DNA from: CAWAPD01 sp963783865
Lineage (GTDB): Bacteria; Actinomycetota; Thermoleophilia; UBA2241
DNA length: 64,000 nucleotides
Assembly: GCA_963783865.1 (NCBI GenBank)
Contig: CAWAPD010000006.1
Coordinates: forward strand, 124,001-188,000
Direction: 5' to 3'
The notes beneath the pieces were generated by a model. The model ran no database searches. It was given only the letters and a program-made list of their open reading frames with translations, and was not told where the DNA came from. The position numbers and the translations under genes were made by a program. Positions 32,060 through 40,573 of the stretch are shown piece by piece; positions within the stretch are counted from its first letter, which is position 1, and each line of letters opens with the position of its first letter.

Positions 32060-33000
32060 GAAACCTGAACCGCTCGACGCTGATCCTCGTGCTGGTCGCG
32101 GTGCTCGGCATGACGCTGGCCGCCATCGCGGCGGCGCGGTCAGGCGGCGGCAACGCCAGCGCGATGGGGACCTACGGACAGGCGACCTCGTCCGGACAGG
32201 TCGGCCTGGCCGACACCACGGCCTCGACGAATCCCGTCAACCCTCTGTCGGTCGATCCGGCGAAGGCGCAGCCGATCCTCGACCAGTTCCATAGCCGCGA
32301 TCCGTTCATCCAGGTCACGGCCGCGCCGACGAGCAGCGGAGGCACGGGCGGCGGCACCTCGCCGGCGCCGAGCCCCTCGCCGTCGGCGAGTTCGGTCCCG
32401 ACCGGCGCTACGGTCACGATCAAGAATCATGGCACCTTCGCGAACCAGCCCGTCGGCAAGGTGCTGCTGGGCAAGTACCAGATCTCCGACATCACCGCGA
32501 GCTCCGTGAAGTTCACCCTGATCGGGGGCTGGACGCTGGCCGACGAGACCGGCCAGAGCAACGGCGGGACCACGTTCACCGTGCAGACGAACGCGGTGTC
32601 GAAAGTCACGACGGTGAACAGCTCCGGCTCGCACGTGGTCAGTGACTACATGAGCGTCACCATCGTCTTCACCAGCTCCGGTGGAGGCGGCGGCTCGGGC
32701 GGCGGCGGCTCAGGCGGTGGCTCGGGTGGCTCGGGAGGCAGCGGCGGCTCGAGCGGTTCCACCGTGACGCAGTCGGGCCATTCGATCAAGGTCCTGAGCA
32801 TCGACACCCAGAACGGCAAGGCCAGCTGCACGATGGTCGTCGACAGCGTCACCTACGCGAACAAACATGTCGGTGACGTGTTCTCCACGGGCTGGGGTCA
32901 GATCAAGGTCCTCGGCATCAACGTGGGCGCGCAGACGGTCACCATCCTCCACGCCGACGCGCAGGCCACGCTCCACGTCGGACAGTCGGTCGGCAAGTAG
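32056..33000 (+). CDS. PilP-like pilus accessory protein with duplicated domain
   Basis: 314 residues with an N-terminal membrane anchor (TLILVLVAVLGMTLAAIAAA) rather than a lipobox. After a linker comes HSRDPFIQV, recalling the DPF motif of PilP, then a Pro/Ser linker, one small beta domain (about residues 115-205), a Gly/Ser linker of about 25 residues (bases 32685-32758) and a second beta domain ending VGQSVGK. The two domains look like related halves (both have KVLxIxxxxxKxxxxVV-like patterns). In diderms PilP bridges PilN/O to the secretin; no secretin is present here, so its partner is unclear. ATG overlaps pilO stop. Confidence 0.7.
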   Translation: MRNLNRSTLILVLVAVLGMTLAAIAAARSGGGNASAMGTYGQATSSGQVGLADTTASTNPVNPLSVDPAKAQPILDQFHSRDPFIQVTAAPTSSGGTGGGTSPAPSPSPSASSVPTGATVTIKNHGTFANQPVGKVLLGKYQISDITASSVKFTLIGGWTLADETGQSNGGTTFTVQTNAVSKVTTVNSSGSHVVSDYMSVTIVFTSSGGGGGSGGGGSGGGSGGSGGSGGSSGSTVTQSGHSIKVLSIDTQNGKASCTMVVDSVTYANKHVGDVFSTGWGQIKVLGINVGAQTVTILHADAQATLHVGQSVGK

Positions 33001-33012
33001 ACCACGTACCAA

Positions 33013-33047
33013 GGGGGCGGGCTGCTTTTGCAGCCCGCCCCCTTTTT
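33013..33047 (+). terminator. Intrinsic terminator ending the pilus operon
   Basis: GGGGGCGGGCTGC (33013-33025), TTTT loop, exact complement (33030-33042), then T5. The strongest terminator in the window; it closes the pilM-to-pilP operon before aroC. Confidence 0.9.
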
Positions 33048-33110
33048 CATGCTCCCCCGCCCGTCGCCTGAGCTTTGCCTTGCCCGAAGAGGCTCGTATA
33101 TCGTAGGGGC

Positions 33111-34271
33111 ATGGCAAGTCTGCGTTTCCTGACGGCCGGGGAGTCCCACGGCAAGCAGCTGACCGCCATCCTCGACGGTTGTCCTGCCGGTTTGCGAGTG
33201 GCGGCCGACGACATCGACCGCGACCTGGCTCGGCGGCAGCTCGGCTTCGGGCGTGGCGCGCGCCAGCAGATCGAGCACGACAGGGTCGAGATCGTCGGCG
33301 GCGTGCGGTACGGGCGCACCACGGGCGCGCCGGTCGCGCTGGTCCTCGCCAACCGTGACGCCGCCGCGTGGGGCGACAAGATCGCGGTCGGCGCGGTGGA
33401 AGATCCTGCCGAGCCTCTGAGGGTACCGCGGCCGGGGCACGCCGACCTGGGTGGGCATCTCCTGTACGGGCTGGACGACCTGCGCGACGTCATCGAGCGG
33501 GCAAGCGCGCGCGAGACCGCCGCGCGGGTCGCCTGCGGAGCGGTGGCCCGCCGGCTGCTGAGCGAGGTGGGCTGCACCGTGCACAGCCACGTGGTCGCGG
33601 TCGGCGGCGTGCGCTCGCAGGCCCGGCCGGCGTCGGCCGACGCGTTCGCCGAAGTCGACGCCGACCCCTTGCGGTGTCTCGATCCGGAGGCGTCCGGGGC
33701 GATGAAGGACGCCATCGCCGCCGCCGGGCAGGACGGCGACACGCTCGGAGGGGTGTTCGAGGTCGTTGCCTTCGGCTTCCCGGCCGGCGCCGGCACGTAC
33801 GCTCAACCCGATCGCAGGCTCTGGTCGGCGCTGGCCGGCTCGCTGGCCAGCATCCCCGCCATCAAGGGCGTGGAGATCGGTCTCGGGTTCGCCGGCGCGG
33901 AGCGTCGCGGCTCGGAGGTCCACGATGAGATCGAATGGCGGGACGGTGAGGGTTATCGGCGACCGACCAATCGGGCCGGTGGTGTCGAAGGCGGCATCTC
34001 GACCGGCGAACCGGTCGTCGTGCGCGCCGCCATGAAACCGATCGCGACGCTGATGCAGCCGCTGCGCAGCGTCGACCTGCGGACCCACGAGGCGGTCGAG
34101 GCACACATCGAACGCAGCGACGTCTGTGCCGTGCCGGCGGCCGCGGTCGTCGCCGAGGCCGTCGTCGCCCTGGCGCTCGCCGATGCCGCGCTGGCGCGGT
34201 TCGGCGGCGCCGATGTGGCGACGTTCGTCGCCGCCGTCGCCGCCGCGCGCGAGCGCCAGCGCATGTCGTGA
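33111..34271 (+). CDS. aroC: Chorismate synthase
   Basis: FMN-dependent last step to chorismate. 386 residues with TAGESHGKQLTAILDGCPAG at the N-terminus, ASARETAARVACGAVARRLL, the FMN-site GGVEGGISTGEPVVVRAAMK and the C-terminal ERSDVCAVPAAAVVAEA. ATG 33111 is chosen since it starts exactly at the family N-terminus; the frame upstream is only an extension. -10-like TATATC (33097-33102) with TTGCCT upstream lies so close to the ATG that the transcript may have almost no leader. First gene of aroC-K-B-Q. Confidence 0.96.
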   Translation: MASLRFLTAGESHGKQLTAILDGCPAGLRVAADDIDRDLARRQLGFGRGARQQIEHDRVEIVGGVRYGRTTGAPVALVLANRDAAAWGDKIAVGAVEDPAEPLRVPRPGHADLGGHLLYGLDDLRDVIERASARETAARVACGAVARRLLSEVGCTVHSHVVAVGGVRSQARPASADAFAEVDADPLRCLDPEASGAMKDAIAAAGQDGDTLGGVFEVVAFGFPAGAGTYAQPDRRLWSALAGSLASIPAIKGVEIGLGFAGAERRGSEVHDEIEWRDGEGYRRPTNRAGGVEGGISTGEPVVVRAAMKPIATLMQPLRSVDLRTHEAVEAHIERSDVCAVPAAAVVAEAVVALALADAALARFGGADVATFVAAVAAARERQRMS

Positions 34272-34774
34272 GCGGGAGCGTCGCGCTCGTGGGGTTCATG
34301 GGCGCCGGCAAGACCCGTGTGGGGACAGCTGTGGCGCGCCGCCTGGGCCTGCCGTTCGTGGACACCGACGAGCTCATCGTGCGCGCTCACGGAGCGGTGG
34401 CCGGGATCTTCGCCGAGCGCGGCGAGGCCGGCTTCCGCGAGATCGAGCGCGAGGTCGTGGCGTTCGAGCTCGACGAGGCGGCACGCAGCGACCGTGTGGT
34501 GTCGCTGGGCGGGGGCGCGGTGACGAGCGACGACGTGCGGGAGGCGCTGAGGCGCCTCCCGCACGTCGTCTGGCTCGACGCGCCCCCGCACATCCTGTTC
34601 CTGCGCTCGCAGTCGGGTACGCGCCCTCTGGCCACCGACGAAGCCGCGTTCCAGGCGCTCTATCGCGAGCGAGCCCCTCTCTACCAGGAGGTGGCCACCC
34701 ACGTGGTGCGCACCGGCGGCAGGACGCGGCTGAAGGCCGCGGTCGAGCAGGTCGTCGAGGCGGTGATCGAGTGA
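34268..34774 (+). CDS. aroK: Shikimate kinase
   Basis: Phosphorylates shikimate at O-3. 168 residues: P-loop GFMGAGKTRVG, shikimate-binding DTDELI and FREIE (Asp and Arg), GGGAV, and the lid RPLATDE. GTG start overlaps the aroC stop by 4 bp. Standard length and fully conserved motifs. Confidence 0.95.
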   Translation: MSGSVALVGFMGAGKTRVGTAVARRLGLPFVDTDELIVRAHGAVAGIFAERGEAGFREIEREVVAFELDEAARSDRVVSLGGGAVTSDDVREALRRLPHVVWLDAPPHILFLRSQSGTRPLATDEAAFQALYRERAPLYQEVATHVVRTGGRTRLKAAVEQVVEAVIE

Positions 34775-35856
34775 GCGCCGCCGAGCCGATCCGCGTGGCC
34801 GTCGAGACCAGGCAGCGTGACTACGACGTGCTCGTCGGGCGAGGTCTGCTCGGCCGGCTCGGCGAACTCGTCGAGACGGCGGGGCCGCACGTGGTGGTCG
34901 CCACCGACACCAACGTGGCTCGGCACCATCTCGACCCCTTGGTCGCGGCCCTGACGGCCCGGGGCTCGACGGTGACGCCGGTCGTGGTGCCCGCCGGCGA
35001 GCGCGAGAAGAACCCCGGCCGCCTTGCCGAGCTCTACGAGCGCCTGTACGCGCTCGGCGTGGGCAGAGACGACCTGGTGGTGGCGCTGGGCGGCGGCGTG
35101 GTCGGCGATCTCGCCGGCTACGCCGCCGCCACCTACCTGCGGGGGCTGCGCCTGGTCCAGGCGCCGACGACGCTGCTGGCCATGGTCGACGCGTCGGTCG
35201 GCGGCAAGGTGGCGGTGGACTTCCGCGAGGGCAAGAACCACCTCGGCACCTTCTATCAGCCGTGGCTGGTCGTGGCCGACCTCGACACGCTGCGCACGCT
35301 GCCGGCCGCCGAGCTGCCGAACGGCTGGGCGGAGGCCGTGAAGCACGGGTTCCTGGCGGGCGGCGAGCTCCTGGCGCTCACCGCGTCCACGCTCGAGCGC
35401 GGCGAGCCCACACCCGGCCTGGTGGCCGGCTCGGTACGGTTCAAGGCGGCGGTCGTCGGCGGCGACGAGCGCGAGGAGACGGGCAGGCGCGCCTGGCTCA
35501 ACCTGGGCCACACCCTGGGCCACGCCATCGAGGCGGCGGGCGGCTTCGACGCCTACCCGCACGGCGCGGCCGTCGGGCTCGGCCTGCGGGCCGCGCTGTG
35601 GCTGTCGCAGCGCCTGACCGGCCTCGACCCGGCCGACGTCACGCGCGGCCAGGAGCTGCTCACGCGGGCGCGGGCGCCGGAGCGGCTCGAGCACGTCCCG
35701 GTCGATGAGGTCCTGCGCCTCGTGGCCCGGGACAAGAAGGCGGTGGGCGGGCAGGCCCGGTTCGTCCTGCTGCGGGCGTTCGGCGACCCCGTCGGTTCGG
35801 TGGCGGTTCCTGTGGAGACCCAGAGGGAGGTCCTGGCGTGGCTGACGACGCGGTGA
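34771..35856 (+). CDS. aroB: 3-dehydroquinate synthase
   Basis: NAD- and metal-dependent ring closure of DAHP to 3-dehydroquinate. 361 residues: VVALGGGVVGDLAGYAAATY, the PTTLLAMVDASVGGKVAVD segment, NGWAEAVKHG (metal Glu), LNLGHTLGHAIEA and YPHGAAVGLG (metal His residues). The GTG at 34771 overlaps the aroK stop; longer readings upstream are shadows of aroC and aroK. Confidence 0.95.
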   Translation: MSAAEPIRVAVETRQRDYDVLVGRGLLGRLGELVETAGPHVVVATDTNVARHHLDPLVAALTARGSTVTPVVVPAGEREKNPGRLAELYERLYALGVGRDDLVVALGGGVVGDLAGYAAATYLRGLRLVQAPTTLLAMVDASVGGKVAVDFREGKNHLGTFYQPWLVVADLDTLRTLPAAELPNGWAEAVKHGFLAGGELLALTASTLERGEPTPGLVAGSVRFKAAVVGGDEREETGRRAWLNLGHTLGHAIEAAGGFDAYPHGAAVGLGLRAALWLSQRLTGLDPADVTRGQELLTRARAPERLEHVPVDEVLRLVARDKKAVGGQARFVLLRAFGDPVGSVAVPVETQREVLAWLTTR

Positions 35857-36302
35857 AGGTGCTGTGGCTGCTGCACGGCGTGAACCTCGACATGCTCGGC
35901 CGCCGCGACCCCGAGCACTATGGGACCTTGACCCTGGCCGAGCTGTGCCGGGCGGTCACCGCCCATGCCCGCGAACGGGACGCCGACGTGCGCTGCTTCC
36001 AGACCAACCACGAGGGGCGCATGGTCGAGCAGCTGCACGCGCTCGCCCGCGGCGACGAGCTCGCCGACGGGGTCGTCTTCAACCCCGGCGCCTGGACCCA
36101 CTACAGCTGGGCGATCCACGACGCGCTGGAGCTTCTGGCCGTGCCGGTGGCCGAGGTCCATCTGTCGGACGTGGGCCGGCGCGAGCCGTGGCGGCAGCAG
36201 TCGGTGCTCGCCGACCTGGCGGCCGTGACGGTGTCCGGCAAGGGGCTGGACGGGTATCTCGAGGCCGTGGACGCGCTGTTGGAGATGATCCGTGGCGAGT
36301 GA
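35838..36302 (+). CDS. aroQ: 3-dehydroquinate dehydratase, type II
   Basis: Dehydrates 3-dehydroquinate. 154 residues. Family marks: HGVNLDMLGRRDPEHYGTLT with the catalytic Tyr, QTNHEGRMVEQLH, FNPGAWTHYSWAIHDAL and the EVHLSDVGRREPWR loop (HLSN in most; Asp here). GTG 35838 has GGGAGG at good spacing and overlaps aroB by 19 bp; GTG 35853 (4-bp overlap) is the alternative. Completes aroC-K-B-Q. aroE is separate at 14998; DAHP synthase and EPSP synthase are not in the window. Confidence 0.93.
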   Translation: MADDAVKVLWLLHGVNLDMLGRRDPEHYGTLTLAELCRAVTAHARERDADVRCFQTNHEGRMVEQLHALARGDELADGVVFNPGAWTHYSWAIHDALELLAVPVAEVHLSDVGRREPWRQQSVLADLAAVTVSGKGLDGYLEAVDALLEMIRGE

Positions 36303-37398
36303 GGCCGCCCCCCGGGAGGGGCCGGCGCGCATCGCCCGCCTGCAGGCGCTGCTGCCCGCGTGGCGGGTGGACGCGGTGCTGGTGAGCGGCGAGGCCGACG
36401 TGCGGTATCTCTCGGGCTTCCGGGGCGACGACACCGTGCTGCTCATCGGTCGCGAGTGGGCCGCCATCGTCACCGATTCTCGCTACTGGGAGCAGGTGCG
36501 CCGGGAGACGGCCGGCGTCGAGCTGGTCGAGGCGCGCGGACCGTCGCTGATCGGCGACGTGACCGCGGCGCTCGTGGACTCGGCGGGCGCGGACTGCGCC
36601 CTCGGGTGCCAGGGCGGTCACCTGACGCACGCCGGCTACCGGACCCTGCGCCGCCTGCATCGCGGCCCCCTGCGCGACGTGGGCGAGCGCGTGAGCCGCC
36701 TGAGGATGGTCAAGTCGGCGGCCGAGATCGAGGCCGTCCGGACCGCGGCCGCGATCGTCGACCAGTCGCTCGCCGTCGTGCTGGCCGAGGGTCTCGTCGG
36801 GCGCCGTGAGAGCGAGGTGGCCTGGCGGCTCAAGGAGGAGTACCACGCGCGGGGCGCGGAGGGCGAGTCGTTCCCGGCGATCGTGGCGGCAGGGCCCCGC
36901 GGGGCCCTGCCGCACGCGATCGCCGGGAACGACAGGATCCGCGCCGGCCAGCTGGTCGTGATCGACACGGGGGCGCGCGTGGACGGCTATTGCAGCGACA
37001 TGACGCGGACGGTGGCCGCCGGCCGCGTGTCGGCGCAGCAACGCAAGGTGTACGACGTGGTGCTCGCCGCCCAGCTCGCCGGCCTGGCGGCCGTGCGCGA
37101 CGGCGCGCGCGGCCGCGAGGACGTGGACGCGGCCGCGCGCGCCGTCGTCGCGGCCGCCGGCCACGGCGACCGCTTCGGCCACGGCACCGGCCACGGTGTG
37201 GGCCTGGAGATCCACGAGGCGCCGGCCCTCGGCCGCCTGCGCGGGGATCGGCTGGCGACGGGCATGCTGTGCACGGTCGAGCCCGGCATCTACCTGGAGG
37301 GCAGGTTCGGGGTGCGCATCGAGGACACCGTGGCGGTCACCGCCGATGCGGGGTTGCCCCTGACCTCGTTCCCGAAGGAGCTCGTCGTCACCGGCTAG
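36292..37398 (+). CDS. pepQ: M24 family Xaa-Pro aminopeptidase
   Basis: Removes the residue before a proline in peptides. 368 residues: an N-terminal creatinase-like domain (ARIARLQALLPAWRVDAVLV) and a pita-bread catalytic domain with all metal ligands: VIDTGARVDGYCSDMTRT (two Asp), FGHGTGHGVGLEIHE (His), TVEPGIY (Glu) and GVRIEDTV (Glu). Overlaps aroQ by 11 bp and precedes efp, a common order in Gram-positives. The choice between aminopeptidase P and prolidase cannot be made from motifs. Confidence 0.9.
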   Translation: MASEAAPREGPARIARLQALLPAWRVDAVLVSGEADVRYLSGFRGDDTVLLIGREWAAIVTDSRYWEQVRRETAGVELVEARGPSLIGDVTAALVDSAGADCALGCQGGHLTHAGYRTLRRLHRGPLRDVGERVSRLRMVKSAAEIEAVRTAAAIVDQSLAVVLAEGLVGRRESEVAWRLKEEYHARGAEGESFPAIVAAGPRGALPHAIAGNDRIRAGQLVVIDTGARVDGYCSDMTRTVAAGRVSAQQRKVYDVVLAAQLAGLAAVRDGARGREDVDAAARAVVAAAGHGDRFGHGTGHGVGLEIHEAPALGRLRGDRLATGMLCTVEPGIYLEGRFGVRIEDTVAVTADAGLPLTSFPKELVVTG

Positions 37399-37426
37399 GA
37401 CGTTCAACGCCTCCAGGCCTTTCGTG

Positions 37427-37503
37427 TATCATGGGGAGCCACCGCGCCGGGGAGCGCAGCCAGCCGGGCGCCTCATCCTCAGTCCCGACCCGCAGAGAGT
37501 GAC
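37427..37503 (+). promoter_or_regulatory. Promoter and leader of efp
   Basis: -10-like TATCAT (37427-37432) follows a weak TTCAAC (37403-37408) by 18 bp. The ~65-nt leader is GC-rich and ends with AGAGAGTGAC just before the ATG. Confidence 0.45.
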
Positions 37504-38070
37504 ATGGCCGACGTAGTGTCCACCGCCCAGTTCAAGAACGGCATGGCGATCGAGATCGACGGCGAGAACTTCACGATCGTGGAGTTCCAGCACGTCAAAC
37601 CAGGCAAGGGCGGCGCTTTCGTGCGCACGCGGGTGCGCAACATCGCCACCGGAGCGGTGCTCGACAAGACGTTCCGCTCGGGCGAGAAGTTCAACCGCGT
37701 GCACACACAGTCCCGCGCGATGACCTACCTCTACTCGACCGACGACGAGGTCGTCCTCATGGACCCCGGCAGCTACGAGCAGCTCTCGGTGCGCCCGGAG
37801 ATGGCGCGCGAGGCGCTCGAGTGGGTGGTCGAGAACCAGGAGGTCCAGCTGCTGGCGCTCAACGGCGAGCCGGCGGCCGTCGAGGCACCCAACCACGTCG
37901 AGTTGACGATCACCCACACCGAGCCCGGCCTGCGCGGCGACACGGCCCAGGGCGGCACCAAGCCGGCGACGCTCGAAACGGGGGTCACGATCCAGGTGCC
38001 GCTGTTCATCGAGGAGGGCGAGCGCGTGCGCGTCGACACCCGCACGGCCGCCTACATCACCCGGGTCTAG
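37504..38070 (+). CDS. efp: Elongation factor P
   Basis: Relieves ribosome stalling at polyproline stretches. 188 residues, three OB-like domains. The loop that carries the modified residue reads VKPGKGGAFVRT, with Lys at the tip position, so lysine-type modification or an unmodified Lys is expected. The C-terminal ATLETGVTIQVPLFIEEGER is the typical EF-P end. The gene has its own promoter, with TATCAT at 37427-37432. Confidence 0.96.
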   Translation: MADVVSTAQFKNGMAIEIDGENFTIVEFQHVKPGKGGAFVRTRVRNIATGAVLDKTFRSGEKFNRVHTQSRAMTYLYSTDDEVVLMDPGSYEQLSVRPEMAREALEWVVENQEVQLLALNGEPAAVEAPNHVELTITHTEPGLRGDTAQGGTKPATLETGVTIQVPLFIEEGERVRVDTRTAAYITRV

Positions 38071-38071
38071 C

Positions 38072-39910
38072 ATGCGCGCGCGCCGCATCAGGATCACCGA
38101 CACCACCCTGCGCGACGCCCACCAGTCGCTGTGGGCCACGCGCATGCGCACGGCCGACATGACGCCGATCCTCGAGCAGATGGACGAGGCCGGGTTCCAC
38201 TCGCTCGAGTGCTGGGGCGGCGCCACCTTCGACGCCTGCCTCCGGTTCCTCGACGAGGATCCCTGGGAGCGGCTGCGGACGATCAAGACGCACGTGCATC
38301 GCACGCCCCTGCAGATGCTGCTGCGCGGCCAGAACCTGGTCGGGTACCGCCACTACGGCGACGACATCGTGCGCCGCTTCGTGTACAAGGCGGCCGAGAG
38401 CGGGATCGACATCTTCCGCGTGTTCGACGCGCTCAACGACACGCGCAACTTCGAGACGGCGGCGGCGGCGATCAAGGAGACCGGCGCCCACTTCCAGGCG
38501 GCGGTCGTCTACACGATCTCGCCCGTGCATTCGCTCGACCACTACATGGACGTCGCCCGCCGCCTGCTCGACATGGGCGCCGACTCGATCTGCATCAAGG
38601 ACATGGCGGCGCTGCTGTCGCCCTTCTACGCCGAGCAGCTGATCACGCGGCTGAAGGCCGAGTTCGACGTGCCGGTGCAGCTGCACTGCCATTACATCGG
38701 CGGCCTGGCGCCCATGACCTACCTGAAGGCGATCGAGGCCGGCGTCGACGTGATCGACACGGCGACCGTGCCGATGGCCTTCGGCAACTCGCAGCCGGCG
38801 ACCGAGATGGTGGTCACGGCGCTGATCGGCACGCCGTACGACTCCGAGCTCGACCTCGAGAAGCTGTTCGCGATCGCCAAGTACTTCGAGGGCGTGCGGC
38901 TGGCGGGGCGGCACGACCGGGGCGTCACCTCGCTCACCCATATGCAGGTCTACTCGCACCAGGTCCCGGGCGGCATGATCAGCAACCTCGAGAGCCAGCT
39001 CAAGGAGCAGAACGCTCTCGACCGCCTGCCCGAGGTCCTCGAGGAGATCCCGATCGTGCGGGCCGAGGTCGGGTTCCCGCCGCTGGTGACGCCGATGTCG
39101 CAGATCGTCGGCACCCAGGCGGTGCTGAACGTCCTCTCCGGCCGCCGCTGGCACATCGTGCCCGACGAGATGAAGGCGTACCTGCGCGGCAAGTACGGCG
39201 CCGCGCCGGGCCCCGTCTCGCCGGAGATCGTCGAGCTGGTGCTCGACGGCGAGCAGCCGATGCACGAGCGGCCGGCCGAGAAGCTCACCGAGACGCTCGA
39301 CGACTTCCGCGGCGACATCGGCGACCTGGCGCGCAACGACGAGGACGTGCTGTCGTACGCGCTCTTCCCGCAGACGGCGCGCGCCTACCTCGAGCGCCAC
39401 CACATCGGGCCCGAGCGCGACGTGTTCGGCACGCAGACGCCGCACTACCTCACCTCGCAGGCGCAGCCGGTCATGGACGAGGCCAGCGCCGACCGTCTCA
39501 GGGACATCCTGGAGCTGGTCGAGACGAGCGACGTGCAGGAGCTGGTGATCGAGGAGGGCGACCTCAAGATCTCGATGCGCAAGTCGGGAGCGGAGGCGGC
39601 AGGGGCGGCGGGCGGCTCCGCCTCGGCGGAGCCGCCCGCCGCCCCGTCGACCCCCGTCGTCAGCGACGGCTACCATGTGGTCCGGGCGCCGATGGTCGGC
39701 ACCTTCTTCGCGTCGCCATCGCCTACCGAGGCGCCGTTCGTCGGCGTCGGCGACGAGGTGACCATCGGGCAGACCCTGTGCATCCTCGAGGCGATGAAGC
39801 TCATGAACGAGCTCGGCTCCGACGTCGAAGGGATCGTGCGCCAGGTCCTGGTCGAGAACGGCGCCGCCGTCGAGTACGGTCAGGAGCTGTTCGCGATCGA
39901 GAAGCTCTGA
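38072..39910 (+). CDS. Carboxyltransferase fused to AccB-type biotin carrier
   Basis: 612 residues. The N-terminal ~460 form a pyruvate/oxaloacetate carboxyltransferase TIM barrel (5S/PycB/OadA type): TDTTLRDAHQSLWATRMRT, FRVFDALNDTRNF, ICIKDMAALL with the catalytic Lys, PVQLHCHYIGG with metal His, then the PYC_OADA domain. Residues about 470-612 instead look like acetyl-CoA carboxylase AccB: a helix pair LELVETSDVQELVIEEGDL, Ala/Pro linker, APMVGTFFASPSPTEAPFV with the thumb insertion, and the biotin site EAMKLMNE. Biotin carboxylase (accC), expected here in efp-accB-accC-nusB arrangements, is absent. Confidence 0.88.
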   Translation: MRARRIRITDTTLRDAHQSLWATRMRTADMTPILEQMDEAGFHSLECWGGATFDACLRFLDEDPWERLRTIKTHVHRTPLQMLLRGQNLVGYRHYGDDIVRRFVYKAAESGIDIFRVFDALNDTRNFETAAAAIKETGAHFQAAVVYTISPVHSLDHYMDVARRLLDMGADSICIKDMAALLSPFYAEQLITRLKAEFDVPVQLHCHYIGGLAPMTYLKAIEAGVDVIDTATVPMAFGNSQPATEMVVTALIGTPYDSELDLEKLFAIAKYFEGVRLAGRHDRGVTSLTHMQVYSHQVPGGMISNLESQLKEQNALDRLPEVLEEIPIVRAEVGFPPLVTPMSQIVGTQAVLNVLSGRRWHIVPDEMKAYLRGKYGAAPGPVSPEIVELVLDGEQPMHERPAEKLTETLDDFRGDIGDLARNDEDVLSYALFPQTARAYLERHHIGPERDVFGTQTPHYLTSQAQPVMDEASADRLRDILELVETSDVQELVIEEGDLKISMRKSGAEAAGAAGGSASAEPPAAPSTPVVSDGYHVVRAPMVGTFFASPSPTEAPFVGVGDEVTIGQTLCILEAMKLMNELGSDVEGIVRQVLVENGAAVEYGQELFAIEKL

Positions 39911-39920
39911 CGCGGCGGCC

Positions 39921-40391
39921 GTGACCGGCGCCCGGCGAGCCAGCCGCAAGCAGGCGCGACGCGACGCGGCGTTCGTCCTCTACCAGCGCGAGCTCACCGG
40001 CTCCCCGGTCGAATCGCTGCTCGCCGACCGGGCGCACAGCGAAGGCTACGTCGCCGACGAGTTCACGGAGCGCACGGTGCAGGGGGTTCTGGCCTCACAG
40101 GCGCGCCTCGACGCCGAGCTCGGCGCCCACTCGACCGAGTGGCCGCTCTCGCGCATCGCTCCGCTCGAACGCAGTATCCTGCGCCTGGCGCTCTACGAGA
40201 TCGACAGCGGCGAGACGCCGCCGGAGGTCGCGATCGACGAGGCCGTGCGGCTGGCGAAGCGATACTCGACCAACGAGGCGGGGAGCCTGGTCAACGGCAT
40301 CCTCGGCGCGATCGCGCGCGATCGCGCCGACGCGGCCGGCGACGCGACCGGCGAGGAGATCGGCGAGGAGACGGGGGAGGAGACCGCATGA
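39921..40391 (+). CDS. nusB: Transcription antitermination factor NusB
   Basis: Binds boxA RNA with NusE in rRNA antitermination. 156 residues: SRKQARRDAAFVLYQRELTG, ERTVQGVLASQARLD, PLSRIAPLERSILRLALYE and AIDEAVRLAKRYS all match. The C-terminal ~20 residues are a Gly/Glu repeat (GEEIGEETGEETA) beyond the fold. GTG start 11 bp after the carboxyltransferase. Confidence 0.94.
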   Translation: MTGARRASRKQARRDAAFVLYQRELTGSPVESLLADRAHSEGYVADEFTERTVQGVLASQARLDAELGAHSTEWPLSRIAPLERSILRLALYEIDSGETPPEVAIDEAVRLAKRYSTNEAGSLVNGILGAIARDRADAAGDATGEEIGEETGEETA

Positions 40392-40573
40392 GTCCGCAGG
40401 AACGTGACGCGGCGCTGGCCCGTGTACGCGAGATCGCGGGGCAGCTCCGTGACCTGGAGGGGCGCGCCGCCGAGGTGAGCTCGCCCGAGATCGCCATGAG
40501 CCTGTTCGAGCGCGCCGCCGAGCTCGCCGACGAGGCGGCGCGCCTGCTCGAAGAGGCAGGCAGGGAGCCGTGA
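40388..40573 (+). CDS. xseB: Exodeoxyribonuclease VII small subunit
   Basis: 61 residues, all helical: ALARVREIAGQLRDLEG and MSLFERAAELADEAARLLEE give the two-helix XseB hairpin. ATG overlaps the nusB stop by 4 bp and its own stop overlaps the ispA start. The large subunit xseA, often directly upstream, is missing from this stretch and must be elsewhere or lost. Moderate certainty because the protein is short and divergent. Confidence 0.75.
   Translation: MSPQERDAALARVREIAGQLRDLEGRAAEVSSPEIAMSLFERAAELADEAARLLEEAGREP

Noticed and set aside
32685..32758. Gly/Ser-coding GC-rich repeat as a DNA repeat element
   Set aside because: It encodes a flexible linker inside the PilP-like protein, with codon-level repetition only.
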